From: a virus
Length of the DNA stretch: 22,120 nucleotides
Direction: 5' to 3' (one strand)
Virus record (IMG/VR): IMGVR_UViG_3300048593_000294
Span: 1-22,120 of that record
Position numbers and translations under genes: made by a program. The notes under the pieces are model-generated. The model ran no database searches. It worked only from the letters and a program-made list of their open reading frames with translations, and had not been told where the DNA came from. This document shows positions 12,911 through 22,056 of the stretch, in pieces; position 1 is the first letter of the stretch; each line of letters begins with the position of its first letter.

Positions 12911-14385
12911 TACTTCGCCTCAAGTGCTGCGACCTTGGCCGTGAGTTCCTGGATCGCCGCGACCAAAGTCGCCACCAGGAACGACGTGTCGATCCCTTGG
13001 TAGACCGGGCGCTCGCCGGTCTTTGTCCAAGTCTCGGATTTCTGGAGTTTGTCCGGCTCGGTCACGCCTTCCTGCGTGACATTGCCCTCCGCGTCGACGA
13101 CGTTTCCGATTGCCACAACCGCGTCTTTTTCACCCGTCACGCAATCCGGGACGACCGCTTGCAATTCGTGAGCGATAAAGCCTTGCCCCGCTGAACCGTC
13201 GACCTTCCATGTGTAGGTGCATGGCTTGAGTGCTGCGACTTTCTCAAGCGCCCCGGTCATTGGTGCGACGTTTTCCTTTAGGCGGTAGTCGGACGTTGTG
13301 TTGTATGAGGTGCTTGCTCCGTTTGTCGTAATCGTGCCTGTGAGAGTTGGCCCGTAGCTGAAGGACACAAGCGGGCCAACATTCCCAAGAATGACTAAAT
13401 CTAGGGCTGTCTCGTTAATCGAGGTCATTTGTGCTTTGCCCCGATTAAACAAACGAACTCCCGACTGGCTGATCGCGGTGTTTATAGACGTAGCCCCGAC
13501 CATAAAATTGCCATCCGCGTCGAGGCGGGCGCGCTCTGCGCTGTTGGAATAAAATTTAACAGAATTCTCGCCGCCAAAAGCGATAGCGCTCTGTCCCTCC
13601 GATCCGTCAACATTGCGCCTTATAAAGACGTCTGCGTTATTCCATCCAGATACGCTTGATGTCCTAACCCAATGAACATCGAGAGAATCACCGTTCCCGG
13701 TGTTGGATTCAAGTCTAAGAGCGTTGACGCGGTTGCCGACCGTGTTCCCTAGCGTCGGCTGATTTACCTGTAATTTATAGGCGGGCGCAGTCGTGCCGAT
13801 ACCTACGTTTCCGTTCGTCATTACCCGAATCGCCTCGACGTTGTTGGCCATGACCGCGGTCGGATGATTGGATACCGTCCCTAAGAACCCGACGCCGCTA
13901 CTAAGAGACTGCATCCGCGTATCGACGCCGTTCGTCGTCGTATACGCGCGGATTGCCGTGTAATCGACACCGTGAAAGTCGCCGCGCACCGTTGGGTTAT
14001 TTGTGCCGACGCCAAAGTCGCCCGCTTGCGTAAACCGCGCGACCTCGGTCTTATTTGTCGCGATAACTGTCGGATGACTAGACGCCGACCCGAAGGCCGC
14101 GTACTGGTTGTTAAACCCTTCCATGTAGGCAATCGCACCGCCCGCGCCCGCGCCTGTCGATTGGATCGGGCCGGGTAGAGGAATGTCGTTCGTGCCGTCG
14201 TAGACGTACATTTTCCAACCGCCGGCCACCGAGTTATCGATCCAGACCGTACCGGCCACCGCATAGGATGGACGCTGCGGCCCGATATGGCCGGAGTGAA
14301 CCGCGTCGCGCCATTGGTTGATCTGCTCGGAGAGGCTTACGCCGTCGTCGACTTCGGGGATTACGTTAATGTTGAACTGGCTCAT
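12910..14385 (-). CDS. Tail fibre/spike with C-terminal S74 chaperone domain
   Basis: 491 aa, ATG 14385 behind AGAGGAAATT. The N-terminus (MSQFNINVIPEVDDGVSLSE) is probably the virion attachment part. The middle is repetitive beta-rich sequence with several copies of a 'VGTNNPTVRGDF / GIGTTAPAYKLQV' type motif common in fibres. The end is the intramolecular chaperone auto-processing domain (peptidase S74): TSDYRLKENV with S365 and K370 as the catalytic pair, GQGFIAHELQAVVPD, and a final coiled coil (AAIQELTAKVAALEAK). Self-cleavage near S365 would release about 127 residues after trimerisation. It probably binds the host surface. Base composition in 13261-13860 differs from the rest of the window (no CCWGG). 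Confidence 0.86.
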   Translation of the reverse strand: MSQFNINVIPEVDDGVSLSEQINQWRDAVHSGHIGPQRPSYAVAGTVWIDNSVAGGWKMYVYDGTNDIPLPGPIQSTGAGAGGAIAYMEGFNNQYAAFGSASSHPTVIATNKTEVARFTQAGDFGVGTNNPTVRGDFHGVDYTAIRAYTTTNGVDTRMQSLSSGVGFLGTVSNHPTAVMANNVEAIRVMTNGNVGIGTTAPAYKLQVNQPTLGNTVGNRVNALRLESNTGNGDSLDVHWVRTSSVSGWNNADVFIRRNVDGSEGQSAIAFGGENSVKFYSNSAERARLDADGNFMVGATSINTAISQSGVRLFNRGKAQMTSINETALDLVILGNVGPLVSFSYGPTLTGTITTNGASTSYNTTSDYRLKENVAPMTGALEKVAALKPCTYTWKVDGSAGQGFIAHELQAVVPDCVTGEKDAVVAIGNVVDAEGNVTQEGVTEPDKLQKSETWTKTGERPVYQGIDTSFLVATLVAAIQELTAKVAALEAK

Positions 14386-14394
14386 AATTTCCTC

Positions 14395-17300
14395 TTATCC
14401 GTTGTTGTTCAGAATTGTATTCATGTACTGCGACGCGCTCGAGCGAACTCGCGCGGTACTTGCTCGGGTCGTGCCTTGCGTAGATAACTGGTGCGGTAAG
14501 GTCTGCGCCTCCTTACCCCATCCGCGCGCGATCCAGTCGAACTGGCGCGCGACGTCGACGCCGTCCTTGTCGACGAATGCGATATTGAAACCGAATCGAT
14601 CCTTCGCGTAGACGACTGCGCGGTCGCCCTGTTGCGCGGAGTCCTGCGTAATCCCGAGCGCGGGCGTCTCAAAATATGGCGGGTCGAAGTCGACGCGCAG
14701 TCCCGCGGCCAGACATTGAACGTCGTAGTCGCCATCGACGCGGATCCTGGCGCTTGCCTGCACGCTCGCCCTGTTGATCTTGATCCCGATATTCGGATCG
14801 CGTGAGGCGACGCAGAGACGGAACTGGAAAATCTGGCCGGTGTATTCGCCGGCGTAGAACTTGCGCCAGGGACTAAATGGCGCGTTACCGAGTAGCAGGT
14901 TCGGCTCGACGTTGTCGAGCGTTGGCCAATCCTTTAACAGGAGCGTCGCTTTCGCCGCGCGCAATTCTAGCCAGGCGTCCCATTGCTCGCCCACCAGGGC
15001 CGCGTCCATCGCGACGCCGCCGACAATGGCTTCGGCCTCGATCTGGGCCGTGAAGGTGATCGGCTGAATCTGGCGGAAGTCCAGGGTCTCTTTGAAGTTG
15101 TAGATCCCGCTCGGCGCGTAGGTCCCATCGGGTAGAGTGATCGACTGGATATACCCGTGGTTTTTAAGTGTAGGTTTGACCTCGGCGAGAATCGGCCATT
15201 CGACCAGGAAACGCTTGGCTACCGCCTCCATGCCGTTGATCGTGCCGTCCCAGTAGGCGTCTTCGAGCGTGAGTAGTTCGATATCGTCTGTGAGCGTGGC
15301 CGTGGGCGTAATGGCCATAATTGAACCCTCGGAGACGTTCCCGAAGGTGTCGACTGTCTTTACGAAGTAGGTCCCCAGGCGCGCCGGGACCGTGAGCGAA
15401 GTCGAGGCGTAAGGCTGTCGACTCGCGATAATTGTCGCGCTGTGAAAGTCTGCGCCCTCGAACCTGGGCGAGTAGCGCACGACGTAATGAGAAACGTCGT
15501 TCGAGCGCGACTCGCTCCATTCGAGATAGATCGATTCCTTGCTGCGGATATCGAGGTCGAAGTATTCCGGCGCTAGAGGCTTGACCCTGTCGCCCACCGC
15601 GACGATCGTCGTCTGAGGCGCGTCGCCAGGTTGTAGTCTTTCTCCGCTGTATCCAATAGCGACGACGGCAAACGTCAACGGCCGCCCGACCATATCGATC
15701 GGCTCGCCGTTATCAGAAACCGCCTTCACGTCCTTATAGGCGAAATACGTCAGGCTTTTCGTCGTTCCGATCTGGATCCATTTGTCGCCCTGGACCTCAT
15801 ACACCGCATAACCCGAAGGCAGCACGCCCGCGGGTTGAGTCCAGGAGAGAGAAATCGATATGTAATGAAAACGCGCGATCACCGTATCGAACTCGGCCGC
15901 GGTCAGATTGATAACTGGACCGGGCCGCATATCGCCGAGTTCAGTAATGAGCGGGTTATAAGGCGGGATCGGCTCGACCTCCGCCTTATAGATTGCCGGA
16001 GCGTAGGGAACCAGTTCGAGCGTCGCCTTAAGGTCCATCGAGGGTTTAATGGACTTGACCAGGCAGTCCATGGTTATCCGCTCGAGTTGGCCGAATACGG
16101 CCAGTTGCCCGACCGTGATCTCGGCCGGGATCGACGCGAACTCGAGCGTATACTCGTCGACCACCGCGAGGATCTGGAGGTCGGTCTGCTTGCTGTTGGA
16201 GACCCTAAATCGTGCGTGCATATCGCCGGCCACCGTCACCACCAGGTCGTCGAACGTGACGCGATTCCCGGCGATTGACTTGACCCGCGCATACCCGGCT
16301 CCGATCTTGGCGACGTCATACGCCAGGCGCACCAGGTCGCCGCGCGTGGCCAGGATGTTCTCCATTCCGGTCTCGATCGTGAACGTCTCGGATCTGAGTT
16401 TCGCCTGGGCGATCGATCGGCGTCCGATCCTATACGCCTGGTGCGCGGTCGTAATCCCGACCAGTTCGAGCGTCTGATACTTCGTCGCGTTCGCTTCGCT
16501 GTAACCGTCGTCGAAGACGATTAACTCGCGCGCTTGCCATTGCTGTTGAGGGTCGACGAACTGAACGCGCAGGGCGTGAGGATGTTCGTAATAAGTGATC
16601 GAACTCGAGAACCCGCTCGAGTTCCTGGGCGTAAACAGTTGAACCGGGAAGTCGCGAAGGCGATCGACTGAGATCGAATACTTACCGGCGCGCAGGCTTG
16701 GCGTGGCGTCGCCCGTCGAGGCGATCGTCTTCAGGACGAACCAGGTCGTCGAGTCGCCAGAGATCACCATGTCACAAGTTGACTTAGGCGCGGCCGGGAA
16801 GTTGGCCGCCGGTGCATCGCAGAAACGCGCCCATTCGAGGAACGACTCGAGATCGAGGCGCGACTCCGCGGCCGGCTTAATTGACCCGGTCCCGCGTAGA
16901 ACGTCGAGGTAGGCCCAGGCGGGATTCCTGGTCGCGTACTCAGTCCAGACGCCATTCTCCCAAACCGGGAGGATCGAGGTCACGACGGCCGTAAGCGTGT
17001 CGATCATTCCGTTCAGTTGATCGGTCGCGAGGATCCTAAGTTCGAGGATCGTATGCGGAACCTCCGGCGCGATCGGTGCGACGTTGCGGATCGCACGAAT
17101 GGCAGAGAGATAAACGTCGTCGGCGACGTAGCGATCATCGCTATCTGGGTCGACGCGTGCCAGGCGAAACTCGTATTCGTACTCGGCCAGGTTGAACGTG
17201 ATCGATACATGGAGCGGGCGCTGCGTCTCGCCGCTGAGACGAATCACTTTATCGGTCGTCAGGACGTCCTGGCGCGTTATGTAGTCCGTATATTCCTCGA

Positions 17301-18849
17301 TGGTCGCGTAATACCCGCCGTCGCGCGTAACTGGCCCGCTGCGGGCCGTGGGCGCGCTGCGACCGCCTCCGGAGTTGCCTCCGCTATTCCACCCGCCGTC
17401 CCAATTATCCCCGTCCCCGCCGTCCGTACCCTCGCCACCGTTGCCCCACCACCCGCCCCCTACGTCACCATTACCACTACCACCACCAGACCACCCGTTA
17501 TCGCCACCGGCCCATCCGTTATCACCGCCGCCCGTGTTTTGACTGTTGGCGACCCATTCGGTGCGCGTGCGCTTGACCGAGATAAACGACCCAGGCGCGT
17601 AACCGTCGACAGGCGGGAGGTAATCGATCACGTTGCTATTAGGCGCGCCGCTATACCACCCGGTCGTCGCCTCCCAATACTTCGAGAACGTCATCGGGCG
17701 ATCGTAGACATACCCAGGACCCGAAATCGTGATCGGCTGTCCCGCGGCCGTAAAGTTGACCCAGGACTCATCTTTGGCCCGGTACTGGAGCATCAGGTCG
17801 ACGGTCTTGTTCGTCAGGTTGCCCGTATTTTTGTCGATTACGGCCAGGCCTTGAGGCGCAGAAATATCGAGGATGAACTCACTCCCGCGCGCGCCGCCCT
17901 CGACTGAGCGCCATCCGTTGTAAAGGAGTTTCTGCGAGTAGTCTGTCTGATAGACGTCGCGCGTATAGAACGAGAGCGCGTCGCCCTTTTTGAATCTCTG
18001 ATGAACCGCATACTCGACGCCCTGGAAACTGTCGATCGGGTTGTCGCCGATTCGGAGATCCTGGACCATGAGCGGGCCATATCCGAAATCGAAAAGCATA
18101 TAGAGCGTCTGCTTATCGCCCAGGGAGGTCACATACGGCCGCGCTGCATAGTTCGGGGCCATCTTGACCCGGCCGTATACCCGCGGAACTGCGCCGTATT
18201 GATTGCTCGAGTTTTTATTGACAGACCATCCAAACGAGTCGGCCTCTCGAGATCCGCCGCCGCTACCACCGCTACCAGGGCCGGCCGGGTCGAGGCCCAG
18301 GCTCGGGAACGCCAGGCTCGGAGGCGGGAATATCGCATTGAGCGCGAGCGATCCGGCCATCGTGATCGCGGCCGCGGTCAAGGCGGACGCCAACAGGAAC
18401 GACGTCGTCCCTGCGGTAAACCCCATCGCACCGGCCACCAATGGCCCCAGGTAAACCGAGGCCACCACCGCGATAGCGATCAGGGCGACCGTCTTTAGGA
18501 TGTTCCCGACCTTGCCGCCCTGGGGCCTTACCACCAGGACGATCGGCGCGTCTTTCTTGAGGCGAACGAGTTTCCAATGCTCGCGCGTGACCAGGCTGTC
18601 GCCGATCCGGACCTCGATGTAAGTCTCTATCCATTGGTTCCCTGCGACCGCCTGGTCGACGATCTCCTGGACCGTCGCGCCGGCCCGGTAAGGAACGACC
18701 TGGTAGTTCCCTTGGATCCCTTCGAAAGGGTTATCCCGAAATATCGCGTGGCCGGAAAACTCCGACGATTCGATGACGCCAGACTTCGGAGTCAAGTCTT
18801 TCGACCGCGCTCGACGCGCCTTCCTGGTTGTGGATAAAGTAGGTCGCAT
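14395..18849 (-). CDS. J-like tail tip / host specificity protein
   Basis: Up to 1484 aa. The only ATG is at 18849, overlapping the NlpC/P60 gene by 119 bp, and its first ~20 residues look like shadow sequence; TTG 18795 or a rare start near 18740 is possible. Conserved J-type sequence begins at FRDNPFEGIQGNYQVVPYRA. Residues 118-172 hold two hydrophobic segments seen in this family. The central part is the phage tail tip hub region. A Gly/Trp/Asp/Asn-rich low-complexity insert lies at about residues 435-499. About residues 975-1185 look like two fibronectin type III-like domains. The protein should form the tail tip, contact the receptor and control DNA ejection. The next gene, coding the fibre, is separated by 9 bp. 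Confidence 0.88.
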   Translation of the reverse strand: MRPTLSTTRKARRARSKDLTPKSGVIESSEFSGHAIFRDNPFEGIQGNYQVVPYRAGATVQEIVDQAVAGNQWIETYIEVRIGDSLVTREHWKLVRLKKDAPIVLVVRPQGGKVGNILKTVALIAIAVVASVYLGPLVAGAMGFTAGTTSFLLASALTAAAITMAGSLALNAIFPPPSLAFPSLGLDPAGPGSGGSGGGSREADSFGWSVNKNSSNQYGAVPRVYGRVKMAPNYAARPYVTSLGDKQTLYMLFDFGYGPLMVQDLRIGDNPIDSFQGVEYAVHQRFKKGDALSFYTRDVYQTDYSQKLLYNGWRSVEGGARGSEFILDISAPQGLAVIDKNTGNLTNKTVDLMLQYRAKDESWVNFTAAGQPITISGPGYVYDRPMTFSKYWEATTGWYSGAPNSNVIDYLPPVDGYAPGSFISVKRTRTEWVANSQNTGGGDNGWAGGDNGWSGGGSGNGDVGGGWWGNGGEGTDGGDGDNWDGGWNSGGNSGGGRSAPTARSGPVTRDGGYYATIEEYTDYITRQDVLTTDKVIRLSGETQRPLHVSITFNLAEYEYEFRLARVDPDSDDRYVADDVYLSAIRAIRNVAPIAPEVPHTILELRILATDQLNGMIDTLTAVVTSILPVWENGVWTEYATRNPAWAYLDVLRGTGSIKPAAESRLDLESFLEWARFCDAPAANFPAAPKSTCDMVISGDSTTWFVLKTIASTGDATPSLRAGKYSISVDRLRDFPVQLFTPRNSSGFSSSITYYEHPHALRVQFVDPQQQWQARELIVFDDGYSEANATKYQTLELVGITTAHQAYRIGRRSIAQAKLRSETFTIETGMENILATRGDLVRLAYDVAKIGAGYARVKSIAGNRVTFDDLVVTVAGDMHARFRVSNSKQTDLQILAVVDEYTLEFASIPAEITVGQLAVFGQLERITMDCLVKSIKPSMDLKATLELVPYAPAIYKAEVEPIPPYNPLITELGDMRPGPVINLTAAEFDTVIARFHYISISLSWTQPAGVLPSGYAVYEVQGDKWIQIGTTKSLTYFAYKDVKAVSDNGEPIDMVGRPLTFAVVAIGYSGERLQPGDAPQTTIVAVGDRVKPLAPEYFDLDIRSKESIYLEWSESRSNDVSHYVVRYSPRFEGADFHSATIIASRQPYASTSLTVPARLGTYFVKTVDTFGNVSEGSIMAITPTATLTDDIELLTLEDAYWDGTINGMEAVAKRFLVEWPILAEVKPTLKNHGYIQSITLPDGTYAPSGIYNFKETLDFRQIQPITFTAQIEAEAIVGGVAMDAALVGEQWDAWLELRAAKATLLLKDWPTLDNVEPNLLLGNAPFSPWRKFYAGEYTGQIFQFRLCVASRDPNIGIKINRASVQASARIRVDGDYDVQCLAAGLRVDFDPPYFETPALGITQDSAQQGDRAVVYAKDRFGFNIAFVDKDGVDVARQFDWIARGWGKEAQTLPHQLSTQGTTRASTARVRSSASQYMNTILNNNG
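17355..17545 (-). repeat. Gly/Trp-rich low-complexity coding segment in the tail tip gene
   Basis: The DNA is a string of C-rich triplets on the plus strand encoding repeated GG, GW, DNGW and NGG units (for example GGDNGWSGGGSGNGDVGGGWW) without frame interruption. It separates two well-ordered parts of the J-like protein. Repeat length should be slippage-prone. Confidence 0.7.
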
Positions 18850-19129
18850 CGATCAGGATCCCGACGTGGCAAGCAAAGCGCCCGACTCGAAACAGGACGA
18901 CGTCGCCGCCTTGCGGGTCCCGGACCCTTTCGAATTGGTGCTGTTGTTCGCTGATTGTTTTATCGGCCGCGTCGTAGTTGCGCGGATCGTTGTATAGGTC
19001 TCGGAAGTCTGGGAACTCGCGCCCCAGGATCTCCCGGTAAAAAATGCGGACCAGACCCAGGCAGTCACAACCTTCGTGAGTTTCGCCGTGGACCTGGTAG
19101 GGAATGCCGATAAGGTCGGAAACATTCAT
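18731..19129 (-). CDS. NlpC/P60 tail peptidase (gpK-like)
   Basis: 132 aa from ATG 19129. EGCDCLGLVRI gives the catalytic Cys23; RFACHVGILI gives His88, and His100 (YFIHNQ) completes the triad-like set of the NlpC/P60 (C40) family. The length equals the peptidase domain alone, without the Mov34/JAB part often fused in lambda gpK. It probably cuts peptidoglycan peptides during infection or helps assemble the tail tip. It lies between the DUF1833 gene and the J-like gene, the usual gpL-gpK-gpJ order, and its end overlaps the J-like frame. Confidence 0.88.
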   Translation of the reverse strand: MNVSDLIGIPYQVHGETHEGCDCLGLVRIFYREILGREFPDFRDLYNDPRNYDAADKTISEQQHQFERVRDPQGGDVVLFRVGRFACHVGILIDATYFIHNQEGASSAVERLDSEVWRHRIVGVFRPRDISG

Positions 19130-19139
19130 CGCGCCCCTA

Positions 19140-19610
19140 TCATTTGAACAGGCCCGCGAAATTGCTCGGGAGATAACGCTCCTTCGGGAACGCCAGGTTC
19201 AGCAAGTCGTCGACGGTCGCCGTCATGGTGATCGCGTCCTTGTCGTACTGAATGGACGCGACGCGCATATTCTCGATCGAGGCCTCGATCCAGTCGGGCG
19301 AGGAGGCCAGGATTAACTCGAGGCGTAACTCCATCGGCCCGACGACTGAGCGGATCTCGTCGACCAGTTCTAGGCTCGCATTGCTCGCCTTGATCTGAAT
19401 CGACGGAAGGGTCTCGCCGTCGTCTGGCGGGAGAGAGATCTCGAGCGGGAAGGCGATATATTCTTGGCCGCGAGAGACGATCGGCTCGACGTTGTTCACC
19501 AGGCGGATCGGCTGAAGGAATGAAGGATGGCTCACCGTAAGGAGGAACAGGAAAACCTCGCCCGTATTCGGCTCGAGCGCGGCCTGGATGAGTTTCTGGG
19601 AAAAGGCCAT
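19140..19610 (-). CDS. DUF1833 minor tail protein
   Basis: 156 aa from ATG 19610 behind GAGGTCTAAAG. The pattern PNTGEVFLFLLTVSHPSFLQ, then PIRLVNNVEPIVSRGQEYIA and PLEISLPPDDGE, is that of DUF1833, a family found next to NlpC/P60 and J-like genes in tail modules. It likely takes the structural place of lambda gpL-type tail tip proteins, but this is by position. No enzymatic motif is visible. Confidence 0.8.
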   Translation of the reverse strand: MAFSQKLIQAALEPNTGEVFLFLLTVSHPSFLQPIRLVNNVEPIVSRGQEYIAFPLEISLPPDDGETLPSIQIKASNASLELVDEIRSVVGPMELRLELILASSPDWIEASIENMRVASIQYDKDAITMTATVDDLLNLAFPKERYLPSNFAGLFK

Positions 19611-19612
19611 CT

Positions 19613-19963
19613 TTAGACCTCCTCGAGTTCACAATCGACGTTCCAGTCGAGCGGTCCGACCGGGGTAATCGATGGCGACTTCAGGAACTTAAACGTCGCT
19701 GGGGCCATGGTGATCGGCTTGATCCAATCGAACGCGAGGGATCCCTGCCTCAGGTCGATCATGTAAAACGCCATAAACGACTCATAGCCGGCCTTATCCA
19801 CCCAGAAAGATAACTGCGCCTTAATGCGCGGCTTAGTAAAGCGCGGGCGTGATTGCGTCGGACCCATATCCGGATTCGAACGGACGACGCCGTCCATAAT
19901 GGTCTCGTTATAAGTCGCGTTCGGCCGCTCTTGTAGATCCTGGGGCCATACTGGATTAGGCAT
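19613..19963 (-). CDS. Minor tail protein (gpM position)
   Basis: 116 aa from ATG 19963, which overlaps the tape measure stop (TAATG). The start MPNPVWPQDLQERPNATYNE and the pattern SRPRFTKPRIKAQLSFWVDK resemble small phage tail proteins that occupy the gpM place after the tape measure. No catalytic or metal motif is seen. It is assigned to the tail tip by gene order. Confidence 0.68.
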   Translation of the reverse strand: MPNPVWPQDLQERPNATYNETIMDGVVRSNPDMGPTQSRPRFTKPRIKAQLSFWVDKAGYESFMAFYMIDLRQGSLAFDWIKPITMAPATFKFLKSPSITPVGPLDWNVDCELEEV

Positions 19964-22056
19964 TATCTTTGTCCCTGGCGTCTGAGGCCGTAAGTGGAAG
20001 TCATCGCGCGGTCGAAGTGTCCGCCTGCGATCCCCTCCTGGACGGCCTTCATAATGTAAATATCGATCTGGCGGCCGCCGTTAGGATCCTGGCGCTCCTC
20101 GGTCTTTACTTCACCGCCGGACTGGTTGATTACGTTGACCACCGTCGAGGATCCGCCGCCCGAGGCCGAGACGCCGAGTCTCCCGTCAGATCCGCGCTTT
20201 AAAGGCATGATCGCCTCGGGACCCGCCTCGAAGGCGAGGCCTGTCTTTCCGCCGGCCATGGGGAACGTCATCGGAGTATTGAAGACGCCGCCCTTCGCGA
20301 ACGGGATCACGCTAGACGCGCCAGAGGCGATTCCGCCGCTGAATACGTTTCCATTTGCCGAGGACGTCCATCCGCCCGCGGTCGACCCGCCAGAGGGTCC
20401 AGAAGGCGCGAAAAACGAGATCCCGCTCATGGCCTGTTTAAGCGATCGAACGAGCGGCTCGATAATAAGGATCTGGAGCGCGACCGAGGCCATGCCCTTA
20501 ACGAGTTTCTGCATCGTGTCGGCGAACGAGTCGCCCGCGATCACGGCCGAGGTGATCGCCTGGCCCAGGAGTTGAGTAAACCCGGAGACCATGGGAGTCG
20601 CCTCGGCGAGTTTTGTCTTTGCTGACCCCATCGCCTCGTTGTAGGACTGAAGGCTTATCCGGCCGGCCTCATAGTGAAAGTTCAGTTTCTCGACGGTCTG
20701 CGAGTATTCCTCGGTCGGCGTGCGCGCCTGGTTTACCAGGGCGTTAGCGTCGGCCTGGAGAATATTCGCGCGCTCGAGCGCCGCGTTTTTCTTGAGGAGG
20801 GACTCGATCGCCTCCTGTTGAAACTCCGTGTAAGACGTGATCCCGTTTTTCTGTTGTTCGCGAAGTTCGATCAGTTTCTTTTCTGATTCGGTCACGCGCT
20901 CGAGAGAGATCCGCCAGTCCTCCTGTCCGGACGTAAGGCGTCGATTCGTCTCGAGGAGTTCCTCCTGTTTCGACTTGTACCCGGTGACTAGCTTTTCGAA
21001 TGCGGCCAGGTCGCGAAGGAACTCGTCGAGGCTTTTCTTTGCCTCGCGATTCGCGTCGTCGATCTCTTTCTTTTTCTCGCCGGTCGTGCGAAGTGGCCGG
21101 CCGCTGTTGACCTCGGCCAGGAACTTCTCGGTCTGCTTAACCGAGAGTTCGAGTTGTCTCTGTCCGCGGGTCGCGTCGTTGATCGACTTCACCCATTCGG
21201 TGAACTCCTTCGTCGGCTCCTTCGTGGCCGAATAGATCTTGACGACGGTCGCCAGGTAGTCGGTCGCGGAGATCTCCATCGCCGCATAGGCGTCCTTGGC
21301 CTTGACGATATCGTCGACCTGGGACTCGGTGATTTTCCACCCAGGCGCGAGGAGTTTCGGACTGTTGAGCGGGACCGCGTTCCCGGTAAGGGGACCGACT
21401 TCGCCGCGCGCGTCGGCCGCCTTGCTGTCGTCGACCGACTTCTTAAACTGTAACCAGGCGCGATTAAAGAATCCGAGTTTCTGGACGCCTTCCTCGATGC
21501 TCGCGATTAGACTGGTTCGCAGATCCACCGCGGCCACCTGGGCCAGGGTGATATTTAGCTGCATACTGGTCCGGATCAGTTTCTTTGTCTCGCCGTCCGC
21601 TTCGCGGTACTGCTCGATCAATGGATCGAACGACTTTTCCGAAACGATATCGAGCGCGCTCGCGAGGTTTTTCTGCGCTTTTTGCGCGTTGTCTGCGGCC
21701 TTCTCGAGTTCGATCGTCTCCTCAGATAGGGACTTGATCGCCTCGATCATCGGAGGCAGCAAAGCAAACGCGACGCCGATCGCCGCACCGACCGCACCGA
21801 ACCCGCCCAGGAGTTGCGGCGCTTGCTGTCCGAAGGCGCGGAGCGCGTCCTGGCCGCCTGTCACCTGGACGATAAAGTCCTGGAGTTGATAGCTTGCGTT
21901 CTGAACGCCGCGGCCCATGTTGGAGACGCCGCCGGCCGACTGCGTGGCGACTGTACCCATACCTCGCATGGCCACCGACGCGCGTTCGGCCTCTCTCACC
22001 GCCTGAGAGGCGTCGACCTGGATCCGATAGAGTAGTTCGCGGCTTTCAGTTGCCAT
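19963..22056 (-). CDS. Tail tape measure protein
   Basis: 697 aa from ATG 22056, overlapping the upstream stop (TAATG). It has a long helical, Ala/Gln/Lys/Glu-rich body, a hydrophobic patch (GFGAVGAAIGVAFALLPPMI near residue 90), and a C-terminal lambda-type region with FAKGGVFNTPMTFPMAGG and AGPEAIMPLKRGSDGRLGV. The tape measure sets tail length. At the usual ~0.15 nm per residue, 697 residues suggest a tail of about 100 nm. It is the largest evidence for siphovirus morphology here. Its size is moderate for the family. Confidence 0.92.
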   Translation of the reverse strand: MATESRELLYRIQVDASQAVREAERASVAMRGMGTVATQSAGGVSNMGRGVQNASYQLQDFIVQVTGGQDALRAFGQQAPQLLGGFGAVGAAIGVAFALLPPMIEAIKSLSEETIELEKAADNAQKAQKNLASALDIVSEKSFDPLIEQYREADGETKKLIRTSMQLNITLAQVAAVDLRTSLIASIEEGVQKLGFFNRAWLQFKKSVDDSKAADARGEVGPLTGNAVPLNSPKLLAPGWKITESQVDDIVKAKDAYAAMEISATDYLATVVKIYSATKEPTKEFTEWVKSINDATRGQRQLELSVKQTEKFLAEVNSGRPLRTTGEKKKEIDDANREAKKSLDEFLRDLAAFEKLVTGYKSKQEELLETNRRLTSGQEDWRISLERVTESEKKLIELREQQKNGITSYTEFQQEAIESLLKKNAALERANILQADANALVNQARTPTEEYSQTVEKLNFHYEAGRISLQSYNEAMGSAKTKLAEATPMVSGFTQLLGQAITSAVIAGDSFADTMQKLVKGMASVALQILIIEPLVRSLKQAMSGISFFAPSGPSGGSTAGGWTSSANGNVFSGGIASGASSVIPFAKGGVFNTPMTFPMAGGKTGLAFEAGPEAIMPLKRGSDGRLGVSASGGGSSTVVNVINQSGGEVKTEERQDPNGGRQIDIYIMKAVQEGIAGGHFDRAMTSTYGLRRQGQR

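Noticed and set aside
17017-17907. Plus-strand open frame over the tail tip gene
   Set aside because: Its Pro/Val/Thr-rich translation mirrors the Gly/Trp-rich coding segment on the other strand and shows no domain.
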